In this document: piece by piece, positions 9,887 to 21,135 of the stretch
How positions within the stretch are numbered: position 1 is the first letter of the stretch
Layout: each line of letters starts with the position of its first letter
Source: Mycolicibacterium iranicum
GTDB taxonomy: Bacteria > Actinomycetota > Actinomycetes > Mycobacteriales > Mycobacteriaceae
Assembly (NCBI RefSeq): GCF_014190915.1
Contig: NZ_JACHVU010000002.1
Location: 620,001 to 684,000 of the forward strand
Length of the DNA: 64,000 nucleotides
Reading direction: 5' to 3'
The notes under the pieces: generated by a model
What the model saw: the letters and a program-made list of their open reading frames with translations, nothing else
Told to the model about the DNA's origin: nothing
The model's database searches: none
Position numbers and translations under genes: made by a program

Positions 9887-11097
9887 CGGTCCGCGCCCGA
9901 GGGCAGCGGGATCGTCGCCGTCACCGCGGTGCCGTTGCCCGGACGCGACCGGATGTTGAGTCTGCCGCCGACGATCTCGGCGCGCTCGGCCATCGACAGC
10001 AGCCCGTAGCCGCCCATCTCGTCGCTGCCGAGCGGGTGTTCCAGCGTGTCGAATCCGACCCCGTCGTCGACGATCTCCAGCCGCGCGACCCCGCCGTTGT
10101 CGGACCTGTCGACTGCGAAGGTCAGCCGGGCATGGTCGGCCCTGGCGTGTTTGACCACGTTCTGCAGGCATTCCTGCGCGATGCGGTAGAGCGCGAGTTC
10201 GATGTGGTCGGGCACGCGGTCCTCGGCGAGCTCGACGTCGATGGCGATCTGGGGGATCGACCTGGCCAGGCTGGCGAGTCCGCCCGACAGGCCGAGGTCG
10301 TCGAGCACCGGGGGCCGCAGGCCGCTGATGGCGGCACGGGCCTCCTGCAGCGTCAGATCGATGAGTTCGCGCGCACGGTCCAGTTGTTCGGTCAGCGCGG
10401 CACGGTCGTCGGGGGACTTCGCCGCCTGCGCGGCGGCATCGAGCCGGTAGGACAGCGTGACCAGGCGCTGGGAGATGCCGTCGTGGATGTCGCCGGCGAG
10501 CCGTCGGCGTTCCAGCTCCTGGGCTTCGATCACCTGCTCGACGAAGTTCTCGTGCGCGCGTTCGCGGGCCACGAGCTGGCGGTGCAGACGGGCCTGGTGC
10601 ATCGAGCCCGCGATCAGCCGCCCGATCACCAGCAGCAGTTCGACATCGCGGTCACCGAAGTCGCGCTCGGCCACGGTGTGCACGTTGAGCACCCCGACCA
10701 GCCCGCCCGGGTCGGTCTGCATCGGCACCGACACCATCGACGTGAAATCGCGGCCGCGCAGCGACCGGAACGGCAGGTAGCGCGGGTCGGACTCCTTGTC
10801 CTTGCGGATCACCACCGGTTCCTGGTGGCTGGCCACCCAGCCCGAAATGCCCTGTCCCAGCGGCAGTCTGATCTTGCCGACCTCGGAGTCGAACGGCGGG
10901 GTCGCACCCGCGAGGGTCAGCGAGCGCTCGGTGTCGTCGAGCACGTGCACGAAGCACACGTCGCTGTCGGTGGCCGCGGTGATCATCCGGGCGGCTGCGG
11001 CGGCCAGTGGCTCGACGCCGGGTCCGCTGGAGGCGGCCTCGATGAGTTCACGCAGCAGCGCGAGCTCTCGGTCGGCGGTCAGCACGGGGCGCGTCAC
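9883..11097 (-). CDS. Sensor histidine kinase with GAF domain (NarL-type partner)
   Basis: 404 residues, cytosolic, without membrane segments. Residues about 20-170 form a GAF domain (DVCFVHVLDDTERSLTLAGA; LPLGQGISGWVASHQEPVVI). A HisKA_3 dimerisation domain follows with the phospho-acceptor histidine in LAGDIHDGISQRLVTLSYRL (about 200-220), then an HATPase domain with the N-box ECLQNVVKHARADHARL and G-box DDGVGF and GGYGLLSMAERAE. GTG 11097 overlaps the stop of the response regulator in the sequence GTGA, so the two are translationally coupled and are surely a pair. The signal is unknown; a single GAF resembles DevS/DosT-type sensors, but heme binding cannot be claimed. Confidence 0.92.
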   Translation of the reverse strand: MTRPVLTADRELALLRELIEAASSGPGVEPLAAAAARMITAATDSDVCFVHVLDDTERSLTLAGATPPFDSEVGKIRLPLGQGISGWVASHQEPVVIRKDKESDPRYLPFRSLRGRDFTSMVSVPMQTDPGGLVGVLNVHTVAERDFGDRDVELLLVIGRLIAGSMHQARLHRQLVARERAHENFVEQVIEAQELERRRLAGDIHDGISQRLVTLSYRLDAAAQAAKSPDDRAALTEQLDRARELIDLTLQEARAAISGLRPPVLDDLGLSGGLASLARSIPQIAIDVELAEDRVPDHIELALYRIAQECLQNVVKHARADHARLTFAVDRSDNGGVARLEIVDDGVGFDTLEHPLGSDEMGGYGLLSMAERAEIVGGRLNIRSRPGNGTAVTATIPLPSGADR

Positions 11098-11753
11098 TGG
11101 TAGATGCCTTCGCGCAGGGCGGTGGCGACCGCACCGGTGCGGTCGCTGACGCTGAGCTTGCGGTAGATCGAGCTGAGGTGGGTCTTGACGGTCTCGTCGC
11201 CGATCACGAGTTTGGCGGCGATGGCCCGGTTCGACAGCCCGTTGACCACGAGCGCGAGGATCTCGCTCTCGCGCTGGGTCAGTCCCCGGCGGGCGCCGGG
11301 CCAGAACTCGTCGCGCTGCATGCGCGCGGCGGTGTCGGCCGCCCTGGCCGCCATGCTCGGGTCGATCGCGGTCTGGCCGGCGTGGACCAGCTCGAGCTGC
11401 TTGACCAGTTCCTCGCTGCTGATGCTCTTGAGCAGGTACCCGGAGGCGCCGACCCGGAGCGCCTGGAAGAGATACTGCTCGTCGTCGTAGACCGAGAGCA
11501 TCACGACTTTGCGGTCGGGTTCGCGCTGCCGCAGCTGCGCGCAGACGTCCAGTCCGCTGGACCCCTGCATCCGCACATCGCACAGCACGATGTCGGGATC
11601 CAGATCGGCGACCACACTCATCACCCGGTCGGCGCCGACCGCCTGCCCCACCACCGTCACCCGGCTGCCGAAGGCCGCGAGCATCGCCTTGAGCCCCTCG
11701 ATGACCATCTCGTGGTCGTCGACCAGCACGATGCGCACCGGGTCGGCAGCCAT
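11094..11753 (-). CDS. NarL/FixJ-family response regulator
   Basis: 219 residues: receiver domain (1-125) with the acidic pair VDDHE, phospho-acceptor Asp in DIVLCDVRM and Lys in GYLLKS, then a LuxR-type helix-turn-helix (about 150-215; LTQRESEILALVVNGLSNRA and IGDETVKTHLSSIYRKL). It is the DNA-binding partner of the GAF histidine kinase that follows with a GTGA overlap. ATG 11753 was chosen because GGTGGGG sits just upstream and the receiver starts within seven residues; a longer frame to 11864 would add non-family residues. Targets are unknown. No DosR-type box is visible near its own promoter. Confidence 0.92.
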   Translation of the reverse strand: MAADPVRIVLVDDHEMVIEGLKAMLAAFGSRVTVVGQAVGADRVMSVVADLDPDIVLCDVRMQGSSGLDVCAQLRQREPDRKVVMLSVYDDEQYLFQALRVGASGYLLKSISSEELVKQLELVHAGQTAIDPSMAARAADTAARMQRDEFWPGARRGLTQRESEILALVVNGLSNRAIAAKLVIGDETVKTHLSSIYRKLSVSDRTGAVATALREGIYQ

Positions 11754-11858
11754 GGCCCCACCATAGGGCCGCAGCGGCCGGTCTCCCCCCAACTTGGCCC
11801 GGAGAATCCCCCGCACGGGGGAAGCGACGCCGCTGTGACGTGGGACACCATTTGATCC

Positions 11859-12629
11859 GTGCAACCCACACAGCAGAAAGCATGGCGCGCCGGTCGGTTC
11901 TGGTGGGATTGGCCGTCCGGAGCCTCACAGCCCGGTGACGCGCAGGCCAAGCCCCTGACCAAGCTCGGCGCCGTGATCTTCGATCTCGACGCGCTCGCCG
12001 ACATCGAGAACGCGGGCCACCGGCCTGCTTTCAACGCGGCGTTCGCCGAACTCGGGCTCGACATCGAGTGGTCGCCGGCCCGGTACCGGCAACTGCTGGC
12101 GCTCCCGGACGAGCGTCGCCGCGTCGCCGCCGAACTGCGCAAGCGCGGGGTCAGCAGCGAGTGCGACGTGCTCGCCGAGCTGCTCGTCGACGAGATCTGT
12201 GCGACGAAGGCGATGATCCTCGACGAGACGATCCTGGACTCCGACATCAGCGCGCGGCCCGGGATGGTCGACCTGATCGCCGAGGCCTACGGCGCCGGCG
12301 TCGGGGTCGGGGTCGTGAGCTGCGGCCACCACACCTGGGTGGAACCCCTGGTACGCCAACTGATCGGTGAGGGCGTGGCGGGTGCGGTGGTCACCGCCGA
12401 CGACGTCCCGCGCGGTGCGCTCTACCGGACCGCGCTGGCCGAACTCGGTGCACGGGCCCACGATTCGCTTGTGTTCGCGGGGTCGCAGGCGAGTCAGCGC
12501 ATGGCCACGGCCGCCGGACTGCCGACGATTCTCGTCGACGGCGCGGAGGCGACCCCGCTGCGCGTCGCCGACTGTCAGCGCATGCACGACAGCTGGCACG
12601 AGACGCACCCGCGCCCCACCGCCGCCTGA
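11859..12629 (+). CDS. HAD-superfamily hydrolase-like protein, catalytic motifs degenerate
   Basis: 256 residues with the layout of beta-phosphoglucomutase-like HAD phosphatases: motif I VIFDLDALADIENAG with Asp42 and Asp44, an alpha-helical cap (about 55-110), motif II VGVVSCGHHTW, and a C-terminal VFAGSQASQRMATAAGLPTI. Motif III has arginines where the catalytic lysine is expected, and motif IV reads AGSQAS where active enzymes have an acidic E-D pair. The D-x-D core is kept but Mg2+ coordination by motif IV is probably lost. It may be an inactive or repurposed HAD fold. GTG 11859 is the only start consistent with the N-terminal extension; the divergent response regulator lies 105 bases away. 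Confidence 0.75.
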   Translation: MQPTQQKAWRAGRFWWDWPSGASQPGDAQAKPLTKLGAVIFDLDALADIENAGHRPAFNAAFAELGLDIEWSPARYRQLLALPDERRRVAAELRKRGVSSECDVLAELLVDEICATKAMILDETILDSDISARPGMVDLIAEAYGAGVGVGVVSCGHHTWVEPLVRQLIGEGVAGAVVTADDVPRGALYRTALAELGARAHDSLVFAGSQASQRMATAAGLPTILVDGAEATPLRVADCQRMHDSWHETHPRPTAA

Positions 12630-12652
12630 CGTCTCCGTCGTGCGCGGGGGCA

Positions 12653-12658
12653 TATCCT
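12653..12658 (+). promoter_or_regulatory. Candidate -10 element of the TetR gene (leaderless layout)
   Basis: TATCCT matches TANNNT and ends seven bases before the ATG at 12666. The predicted transcription start therefore falls on or beside the start codon. There is no Shine-Dalgarno sequence in front of this ATG, which supports a leaderless transcript. A -35 box is not clear. Confidence 0.45.
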
Positions 12659-12665
12659 TGCGCGA

Positions 12666-13229
12666 ATGACAACGGGCCGGTCGCGCAATGCGCCGCAGAC
12701 GCGCGCCGACATCCTGACGGCGGCCCGCCTGCGGTTCGGATCCGAGGGGTATCAGGGGACCACCCTGCGGGCCGTCGCCTCCGACGTCGGGGTGGATCCC
12801 GCGCTGATCATCCGGTACTTCGGCAGTAAGCAGGAGTTGTTCGCCGAGGCCGCGGAGTTCCGGCTCGACCTGCCCGACCTGAGCACGGTCGCCACCGATG
12901 ACGTCGCCGACGTCCTGCTGTCGCGGTTCTTCGCCGTATGGGAGCAGGACACCACCTTCGTCGCGCTGCTGCGCGCGGCGATGACGAGCGAGTCCGCGGT
13001 GGAGCGCCTGCGGGTGGTCTTCGCGACCCAGGTGGCTCCCGCGCTGGCTGCGGTGACCCCGGATCATCCGGCGCAACGGGCCGGTTTGATGGGCGCCTTC
13101 GTGCTCGGCTTGGCGACCACGCGGTACGTCCTCGCCAACCCCGCGGTGGCCACTCTCAGCCACGACGAGCTGATCCGCTTCGCCCGCCCCGTGATTCAGC
13201 AGATCCTGCTGGGCCCCATCGGTGAATGA
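12666..13229 (+). CDS. TetR-family transcriptional regulator
   Basis: 187 residues. The N-terminal helix-turn-helix is clear: RNAPQTRADILTAARLRFG, then TTLRAVASDVGVDPALIIRY and FGSKQELFAEAAEF (residues 8-60). The C-terminal ligand domain resembles the TetR_C subfamily seen in many actinobacterial repressors. Neighbours give no clear target: the HAD-like gene is upstream on the same strand and mmsB is convergent. The last bases of the gene form the first copy of a 13-bp tandem repeat. Confidence 0.92.
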   Translation: MTTGRSRNAPQTRADILTAARLRFGSEGYQGTTLRAVASDVGVDPALIIRYFGSKQELFAEAAEFRLDLPDLSTVATDDVADVLLSRFFAVWEQDTTFVALLRAAMTSESAVERLRVVFATQVAPALAAVTPDHPAQRAGLMGAFVLGLATTRYVLANPAVATLSHDELIRFARPVIQQILLGPIGE

Positions 13230-13260
13230 CGCAGCTGAATGATGCAGCTGAATGATGCAG
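13223..13260. repeat. 13-bp tandem repeat, about 2.9 copies, over the TetR stop codon
   Basis: Units TGAATGACGCAGC (13223-13235), TGAATGATGCAGC (13236-13248) and TGAATGATGCAG (13249-13260), with a shorter TGATGCAGG echo at 13268. The TetR stop codon is inside the first unit. It looks like local slippage duplication; no secondary structure or coding role is apparent. Confidence 0.85.
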
Positions 13261-13290
13261 GGGGAGTGATGCAGGCGAGCCGACGAGGCC

Positions 13291-14172
13291 TCAGCCGCGC
13301 AGGGCTTCGATGATCGCGCTGAAGTCCAGCGTCGCGTGGGTCGGATCGGACTCTGCGAACCTGGCGTAGATCTCGGCGGCATGGGTGCCCAGCGGCGCCG
13401 ACGATCCCGTGGAGTTCACAGCGTCCATCGCCAGCCCGAGGTCCTTGTTCATCAGCGCCGTCGCGAAGCCCGGCTTGAAGTCGTTGTTGGCAGGTGACGT
13501 CGGGACAGGGCCCGGCACAGGACAATTCGTGTGCACTGACCAGCAGTTGCCGGTCGCACCGGTGATGACGTCGAACAGCGACTGTGCGGGCAGCCCGAGC
13601 TTCTCGGCGAGCACGAACGCCTCACCGATGGCGATCTGCTGCACCGCGAGCACCATGTTGTTGCACAGCTTCGCGGCCTGGCCGGCCCCGGATGCGCCGC
13701 AGTGGATGATCTTGCCCGCCATGGGTTCCAGGACCGGCTTGGCGCGTTCCACCGCCTCGTCCTCGCCGCCGACCATGAACGCCAGCGTGCCTGCGGTCGC
13801 GCCCTTGATGCCGCCGGAGACCGGGGCGTCGAGCTGGGCGAGCCCGCGCTCGATCGCCTGGGCGTGGATGCTGCGTGCGTCGTCGACGGAGATCGTCGAC
13901 GTATCGATCAGCAGCGCACCGTCTTTGGCGGCAGGCAGGACCTCGGCGTAGGCGGCCTTCACGATGGCGCCGTTGGGCAGGGACGTGATGACGACGTCGG
14001 CGTCGGCCACCGCGGCGGCGCCACTGTCGTGCACGCCGATACCGTTGGCCTGCGCGGCGTCCTTCAGTGCGGCCACCGGGTCGAAGCCCTGCACGGTGTG
14101 GCCGGCCGACACCAGGTTGGCCGCCATCGGCCCGCCCATGTTGCCCAGGCCCAGGAACGCGATCGTCGTCAT
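13291..14172 (-). CDS. mmsB: 3-hydroxyisobutyrate dehydrogenase
   Basis: 293 residues. Oxidises 3-hydroxyisobutyrate to methylmalonate semialdehyde with NAD in valine catabolism. The N-terminal motif IAFLGLGNMGGPMAANL is the beta-hydroxyacid dehydrogenase Rossmann signature; LDAPVSGGIKGATAGTLAFM is the substrate-binding glycine block, and GASGAGQAAKLCNNM contains the catalytic lysine. Last gene of an operon whose order mmsA-fadE9-mmsB is the same as Rv0753c-Rv0752c-Rv0751c. It starts 15 bases after the acyl-CoA dehydrogenase stop. Close relatives also accept 3-hydroxypropionate, which could matter for the dehydratase locus in this window; that link is an inference. Confidence 0.94.
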   Translation of the reverse strand: MTTIAFLGLGNMGGPMAANLVSAGHTVQGFDPVAALKDAAQANGIGVHDSGAAAVADADVVITSLPNGAIVKAAYAEVLPAAKDGALLIDTSTISVDDARSIHAQAIERGLAQLDAPVSGGIKGATAGTLAFMVGGEDEAVERAKPVLEPMAGKIIHCGASGAGQAAKLCNNMVLAVQQIAIGEAFVLAEKLGLPAQSLFDVITGATGNCWSVHTNCPVPGPVPTSPANNDFKPGFATALMNKDLGLAMDAVNSTGSSAPLGTHAAEIYARFAESDPTHATLDFSAIIEALRG

Positions 14173-14187
14173 CTCACATCTCTCTGG

Positions 14188-15351
14188 TCAGATTGCGCGG
14201 GCGCGGGACGCCGCGGCGCGCCCGATGACCACCCGCATGATTTCGTTGGTTCCCTCAAGGATGCGGTGCACCCGCAGATCGCGCACGATCTTCTCCAGCC
14301 CGTACTCCCGCAGATAGCCGTAGCCGCCGTGCAACTGCAGCGCCTGGTCGGCGACCTCGAAACACGCGTCGGTGACGTGGCGCTTGGCCATCGCGCAGAG
14401 CTCCACCCGGTCGGGGTGGTCGTCGTCGAGAGCCGTTGCGGCGCGCCACAACAGGGTGCGGGACGTCTGCAGTGCGGTGGCCATGTCGGCCAGGGTGAAG
14501 CGGATGGTGGGCTCGTCGAGTAGCGAACCCCCGAACGCCTGCCGGTCGGCCAGGTACGACAGGGCCTTGTCGTAGGCGGCCTGGGCGCCGCCGAGCGAAC
14601 ACGCCGCGATGTTGATGCGCCCGCCGTTGAGCCCCTTCATCGCGATGCCGAAGCCGCTGCCCTCGCCCTCGGCGCCACCGAGGATGGCGTCAGCGGGGAC
14701 CCGCGCCCCGTCGAAGACGACCTGCGCGGTGGGCTGAGCGTTCCAGCCCATCTTCTCCTCGTTGGCCCCGAAGCTCAGCCCCGGTGTGTCCTTCGGTACG
14801 ACGAACGCCGAGATGCCTTTCGGCCCTTCGCTTCCCGTGCGTGCCATCACGACGTACACGTCCGAGGATCCGGCACCGGAGATGAACTGCTTGACTCCGT
14901 CGAGCACCCATTCGTCACCGGAACGCACCGCCTTGGTCCGCAGCGCGGCCGCATCGGAACCGGCCCCGGGTTCGGTCAGGCAGTAGCTCGCGATGGCGTC
15001 CATCGAGGCCAGCTTCGGCACCCAGGTCTTGCGCTGCTCCTCGGTGCCGAAGCTGTCGACCATCCACGCGCACATGTTGTGGATCGACAGGAACGCCGCC
15101 ATCGTCGGGTCGGCGGTGGCGAGCTGCTCGAAGATGCGCACGGCGTCGATGCGGCGCAGTCCGCTGCCGCCGACGTCGTCGCGGCAGTAGATCGCCGCCA
15201 TCCCGAGTTCGGCGGCCTCCCGCAGCACGTCGGTCGGGAAGTGGTGCGTCTGGTCCCACTCGAGAGCGTGTGGCGCCAGCCGCTTCTCGGCGAACGCGGC
15301 CGCCGTCTCGGCGATGACCCGCTCGTCGTCGTCCAGCCCGAAGAGATCCAT
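14188..15351 (-). CDS. fadE9: Acyl-CoA dehydrogenase (isobutyryl-CoA dehydrogenase type)
   Basis: 387 residues, the normal length for a soluble FAD-dependent acyl-CoA dehydrogenase. Signatures: YCLTEPGAGSDAAALRTKAV (FAD/substrate loop), GGRINIAACSLGGAQAAYDK, LHGGYGYLREYGLEKIVRD, and the C-terminal RILEGTNEIMRVVIGR with the catalytic glutamate in the short-chain position. Sandwiched between mmsA and mmsB, it probably converts isobutyryl-CoA to methacrylyl-CoA in valine breakdown, as proposed for FadE9 (Rv0752c). The ATG lies 21 bases after the mmsA stop. Confidence 0.93.
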   Translation of the reverse strand: MDLFGLDDDERVIAETAAAFAEKRLAPHALEWDQTHHFPTDVLREAAELGMAAIYCRDDVGGSGLRRIDAVRIFEQLATADPTMAAFLSIHNMCAWMVDSFGTEEQRKTWVPKLASMDAIASYCLTEPGAGSDAAALRTKAVRSGDEWVLDGVKQFISGAGSSDVYVVMARTGSEGPKGISAFVVPKDTPGLSFGANEEKMGWNAQPTAQVVFDGARVPADAILGGAEGEGSGFGIAMKGLNGGRINIAACSLGGAQAAYDKALSYLADRQAFGGSLLDEPTIRFTLADMATALQTSRTLLWRAATALDDDHPDRVELCAMAKRHVTDACFEVADQALQLHGGYGYLREYGLEKIVRDLRVHRILEGTNEIMRVVIGRAAASRARAI

Positions 15352-15372
15352 GCTCGCAGTGTTCTCGGCCGG

Positions 15373-16893
15373 TTATTTCATCGTGGGGATGACGAACTCC
15401 GCGCCATCCTTGATGCCCGACGGCCAGCGCTCGGTGACGGTCTTTACCTTGGTGTAGAACTGGATCGACGCCGGCCCGTGCTGGTTGAGGTCACCGAAAC
15501 CGGAACGCTTCCAGCCGCCGAAGGTGTGGTAGGCCACCGGAACCGGGATCGGCACGTTGACACCCACCATGCCGACCTGCACGCGGGAGACGAAGTCGCG
15601 GGCCGCGTCGCCGTCGCGGGTGAAGATCGCCACCCCGTTGCCGTACTCGTGCTCCGAAGGGAGCTTCAGCGCCTCTTCGTAATCGGTGGCGCGCACGATG
15701 CACAGCACCGGGCCGAAGATCTCGTCGGTGTAGATCGACATGTCGGTGGTGACATGGTCGAACAGGGTGGGGCCGATGAAGTAGCCGCCCTCCAGGCTGT
15801 TGTCGTCGAAGGTCATCTCGTCGCTGGCGCGTTCACGTCCGTCGACGACCAGTTCGGCGCCGGCCTCGACACCCTGACCGATGTAGTCGCGGACCCGCTC
15901 CAGGGCCGCGCCGGTGACCAGCGGCCCGTAGTCGGCCTTCGGGTCCAGGCTGTGGCCCACCCGCAGCTGATTCACCCTCTCCACCAAGCGGTTACGCAGA
16001 CGGTTGGCCGTCTCCTCCCCGACGGGGACCGCGACGCTGATCGCCATGCACCGCTCACCGGCGCTGCCGTAGCCCGCGCCGATCAGGGCGTCGACGGCCT
16101 GGTCGAGGTCGGCGTCGGGCAGCACGATCATGTGGTTCTTGGCGCCGCCGAAGCACTGGGACCGCTTGCCGTTGGCCGCGGCCGTCGAATAGATGTACTG
16201 CGCGATGTCCGAGCTGCCGACGAAGCCGACGGCCTGGATGTCGGGATGGTGCAGGATCGCGTCGACCGCCTCCTTGTCGCCCTGCACGACCTGGAAGACA
16301 CCGGCGGGCAGGCCGGCCTCGAGGAACAGCTCGGCCAGGCGCACCGGAACCGACGGGTCGCGCTCGGAAGGCTTGAGGATGAACGCGTTTCCGCACGCGA
16401 GCGCGGGACCGGCCTTCCACAGCGGGATCATGGCGGGGAAGTTGAACGGGGTGATGCCCGCGACCACACCGAGCGGCTGGCGGATGGAGTACACGTCGAT
16501 GCCGCCGCCGGCGCCCTCGGTGAATTCACCCTTGAGCAGATGCGGGATGCCGATCGCGAACTCGATGACCTCGACGCCGCGCTGAATGTCGCCCTTGGAG
16601 TCGGCGATCGTCTTACCGTGCTCCAGGCTCAGCAGCTCGGCCAGCTCGTCGACGTTCTGGTTGACCAGGTCGATGAACTTCATCATCACGCGGGCGCGGC
16701 GCTGCGGGTTCCACGCGGCCCACTCCTTCTGCGCCTCGACGGCCGTGGCCACCGCGGTGTCGACGTCGGCGGTGCTGGCCAGCAGCACCTGGGCCTGCAC
16801 CTCGCCGGTGCTCGGGTTGAGGACATCGGCGGTGCGTGTGGACGCCAGCTCGCTGCGCTTGCCGTCGATGAAGTGGGGGATCCGTGTGGACAT
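15373..16893 (-). CDS. mmsA: Methylmalonate-semialdehyde dehydrogenase (CoA-acylating)
   Basis: 506 residues. Converts methylmalonate semialdehyde, NAD and CoA to propionyl-CoA and CO2; related enzymes also take malonate semialdehyde to acetyl-CoA. The family block FGGAKNHMIVLPDADLDQ and the active-site Cys in SAGERCMAISV (near residue 282) are clear, as is FNFPAMIPLWKAGPALACGN. ATG 16893 has GGAAGG about eight bases upstream on the minus strand and gives the standard N terminus MSTRIPHFIDGKRSE; an ATG at 16935 is a weaker alternative. First gene of the mmsA-fadE9-mmsB operon. Confidence 0.95.
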   Translation of the reverse strand: MSTRIPHFIDGKRSELASTRTADVLNPSTGEVQAQVLLASTADVDTAVATAVEAQKEWAAWNPQRRARVMMKFIDLVNQNVDELAELLSLEHGKTIADSKGDIQRGVEVIEFAIGIPHLLKGEFTEGAGGGIDVYSIRQPLGVVAGITPFNFPAMIPLWKAGPALACGNAFILKPSERDPSVPVRLAELFLEAGLPAGVFQVVQGDKEAVDAILHHPDIQAVGFVGSSDIAQYIYSTAAANGKRSQCFGGAKNHMIVLPDADLDQAVDALIGAGYGSAGERCMAISVAVPVGEETANRLRNRLVERVNQLRVGHSLDPKADYGPLVTGAALERVRDYIGQGVEAGAELVVDGRERASDEMTFDDNSLEGGYFIGPTLFDHVTTDMSIYTDEIFGPVLCIVRATDYEEALKLPSEHEYGNGVAIFTRDGDAARDFVSRVQVGMVGVNVPIPVPVAYHTFGGWKRSGFGDLNQHGPASIQFYTKVKTVTERWPSGIKDGAEFVIPTMK

Positions 16894-16997
16894 GCTCAAG
16901 CCTTCCAGAGAGTCCGAGCTGAGATACTTGGACATCCTAGTAATGCACCTCACGGCTCCGCAAGACTCCGGCGGTGAACCCGCTCTCGATTCCCGTG

Positions 16998-19387
<2,390 letters not shown>

Positions 19388-19392
19388 CCGGG

Positions 19393-20262
19393 TCAGCCGG
19401 TGATGCCCAGCGGGCCTGCCAGCTCTTCGAGCGTCGACAGCAGCTCGTCTTCCCCGCCGAGCACCTGGATCGCCACATGGTCCGCGCCGGCCGCGAGATG
19501 CTCGGACAGCCGCGCCGCGATCTGGTCGGGGGACCCGTAGGCCACGACGGAGTCGATGAAGCGGTCGCTACCGGGTCGGACGAGGTCCTCCTCGGTGAAT
19601 CCGAGCCGCTTCCAGTTGTTCAGGTAATTCGACAGGCCGAGGTAGAAGTCGACCGTCTCGCGGCCGATCTCGCGGGCCCGGTCCGCGTCGTTGGTCAGCA
19701 CCACCTTGTGTTCGGGCGCCAGGAACACCGTCGGACCGAGCTGCTCGCGGGCCTGGCCGGTGTGCACGGGCGTCGTCAGGTACGGATGGGCACCGGCGCT
19801 GCGCTGCGCCGCGAGCTTGAGGACCTGAGGACCCAGTGCGGCCACCACGCGGCGGCTGGTCGGCACCTTCGCGGTGTCCAGCTTGTCGAGGTACTGCACC
19901 AGCGCGTCGTACGGCTTGGTGTACTCCTGGGTGTGCTCGGGATGGCCGACGCCGACGCCGAGCAGGAACCGGCCGGGGAACGCGTCCTCGATGCGGTGGT
20001 AGGACTCCGCCACCTCACCGGCCTCGGCGGTCCAGATGTTCACGATCCCGGTCGCCACCTGCAGCGTCTCGGTCTTCTCCAGGATGGGTTCGACGAACGC
20101 GAGGTCAGCGGCCGGAGACGCGCCCACCCAGACGGTGCCGTAGCCCAGCTTCTCGATCTCCACCGCTTGCTCGGGAGACACCGGCGCACCGGTCCACACC
20201 CCGTAGCGGCCCTGTGCGGGCTTCAGCGAAGGACCGTCGGAGTTGTCGTCAGCCTCGGTCAT
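19393..20262 (-). CDS. LLM-class F420-dependent oxidoreductase
   Basis: 289 residues with a luciferase-like (beta/alpha)8 fold. Typical segments: GRYGVWTGAPVSPEQAVEIE, KLGYGTVWVGASPAADLAFV, LQVATGIVNIWTAEAGEVAE and FPGRFLLGVGVGHPEHTQEY. In mycobacteria this subgroup uses reduced F420 rather than FMN; the exact substrate is unknown. It is the last gene of the five-gene operon that begins at 25724 and is a paralogue of the gene directly upstream. The start is ATG 20262, 14 bases after that gene's stop. Confidence 0.88.
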   Translation of the reverse strand: MTEADDNSDGPSLKPAQGRYGVWTGAPVSPEQAVEIEKLGYGTVWVGASPAADLAFVEPILEKTETLQVATGIVNIWTAEAGEVAESYHRIEDAFPGRFLLGVGVGHPEHTQEYTKPYDALVQYLDKLDTAKVPTSRRVVAALGPQVLKLAAQRSAGAHPYLTTPVHTGQAREQLGPTVFLAPEHKVVLTNDADRAREIGRETVDFYLGLSNYLNNWKRLGFTEEDLVRPGSDRFIDSVVAYGSPDQIAARLSEHLAAGADHVAIQVLGGEDELLSTLEELAGPLGITG

Positions 20263-20276
20263 CGTTCCCCATTTCG

Positions 20277-21131
20277 TCAGGTCCCCTTCAGTCCCAGAGG
20301 TCCGGCCAGTTCGGCCAGCGCAGGCACCAGCTTCTCGGAACCGGTCAGCACCTGCACGGGCACGTGGTCGGCGCCGGCGTCGAGGTGCTCCCTGAGCCGG
20401 GCCGCGATGGCGTCGACGGTGCCGTAGGCGACGACGGCGTCCACCAGACGGTCACTACCCGGTTTCGCGACGTCCTGATCACTGAATCCCAACCGCTTCC
20501 AACTGTTGAGATAGTTGGCCAGGTTCAGGTACACCTCCAGGGCCCTGCGCCCGACCTCGCGGGCCTTGTCCGCGTCCGCCGGATCCGGAGCACTCAGGAT
20601 CACCTTGTGCTCGGGGGCCAGGAACGCCTCGGGCCCTATCAGCTCCCGCGCCCTGGCGGTGTGTTCGGGGGTGGTCAGATACGGGTGCGCTCCGGCCGAG
20701 CGGGCGGCCGACAGTTGCAGAACTCTGGGTCCGAGCGCGGCCACCACGCGGCGTCCCTTCGGCACCCTGTGTCGGTCGAGGGCGTCCAGGTACTCGACCA
20801 GCGCGTCGATCGGCTTGCGGTACTGCTGGTGCGCCTCGGGGTGGCCGACGCCGATACCGAGCAGGAACCGGCCGGGGTGGGCGGCCTCGATGCGGTGGAA
20901 CGACTCGGCGACGGGACCGGCCTCGGCGGTCCAGATGTTGACGATGCCGGTGGCCACCTTCAGCGTGGTGGTGGCGTCGAGCAGTGGTTCGACCCAGTCG
21001 AGTTCGGCAGGCGGCGACCCGCCGACCCACACGGCGCCGTACCCGAGCGCCTCGATCTCAGCGGCCTGCTGGGGGGTCACCCCGCGGCCGAAGGACCCGA
21101 AGGAGCCGAGGTCGGGCTTCGCGTCGGTCAT
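20277..21131 (-). CDS. LLM-class F420-dependent oxidoreductase (paralogue of the next gene)
   Basis: 284 residues from ATG 21131 (MTDAKPDLGSFG); the longer frame upstream overlaps the kinase gene and is not family-like. Shares EIEALGYGAVWVGGSPPAEL, LKVATGIVNIWTAEAGPVAE, RFLLGIGVGHPEAHQQYRKP and the C-terminal GADHVPVQVLTGSEKLVPAL with its neighbour, so the pair arose by tandem duplication. It begins four bases after the histidine kinase stop, so expression with the signalling genes is likely. A link between F420 chemistry and low-oxygen conditions would fit the DosR-type box upstream, but this is inference. Confidence 0.88.
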   Translation of the reverse strand: MTDAKPDLGSFGSFGRGVTPQQAAEIEALGYGAVWVGGSPPAELDWVEPLLDATTTLKVATGIVNIWTAEAGPVAESFHRIEAAHPGRFLLGIGVGHPEAHQQYRKPIDALVEYLDALDRHRVPKGRRVVAALGPRVLQLSAARSAGAHPYLTTPEHTARARELIGPEAFLAPEHKVILSAPDPADADKAREVGRRALEVYLNLANYLNSWKRLGFSDQDVAKPGSDRLVDAVVAYGTVDAIAARLREHLDAGADHVPVQVLTGSEKLVPALAELAGPLGLKGT

Positions 21132-21135
21132 CGGG

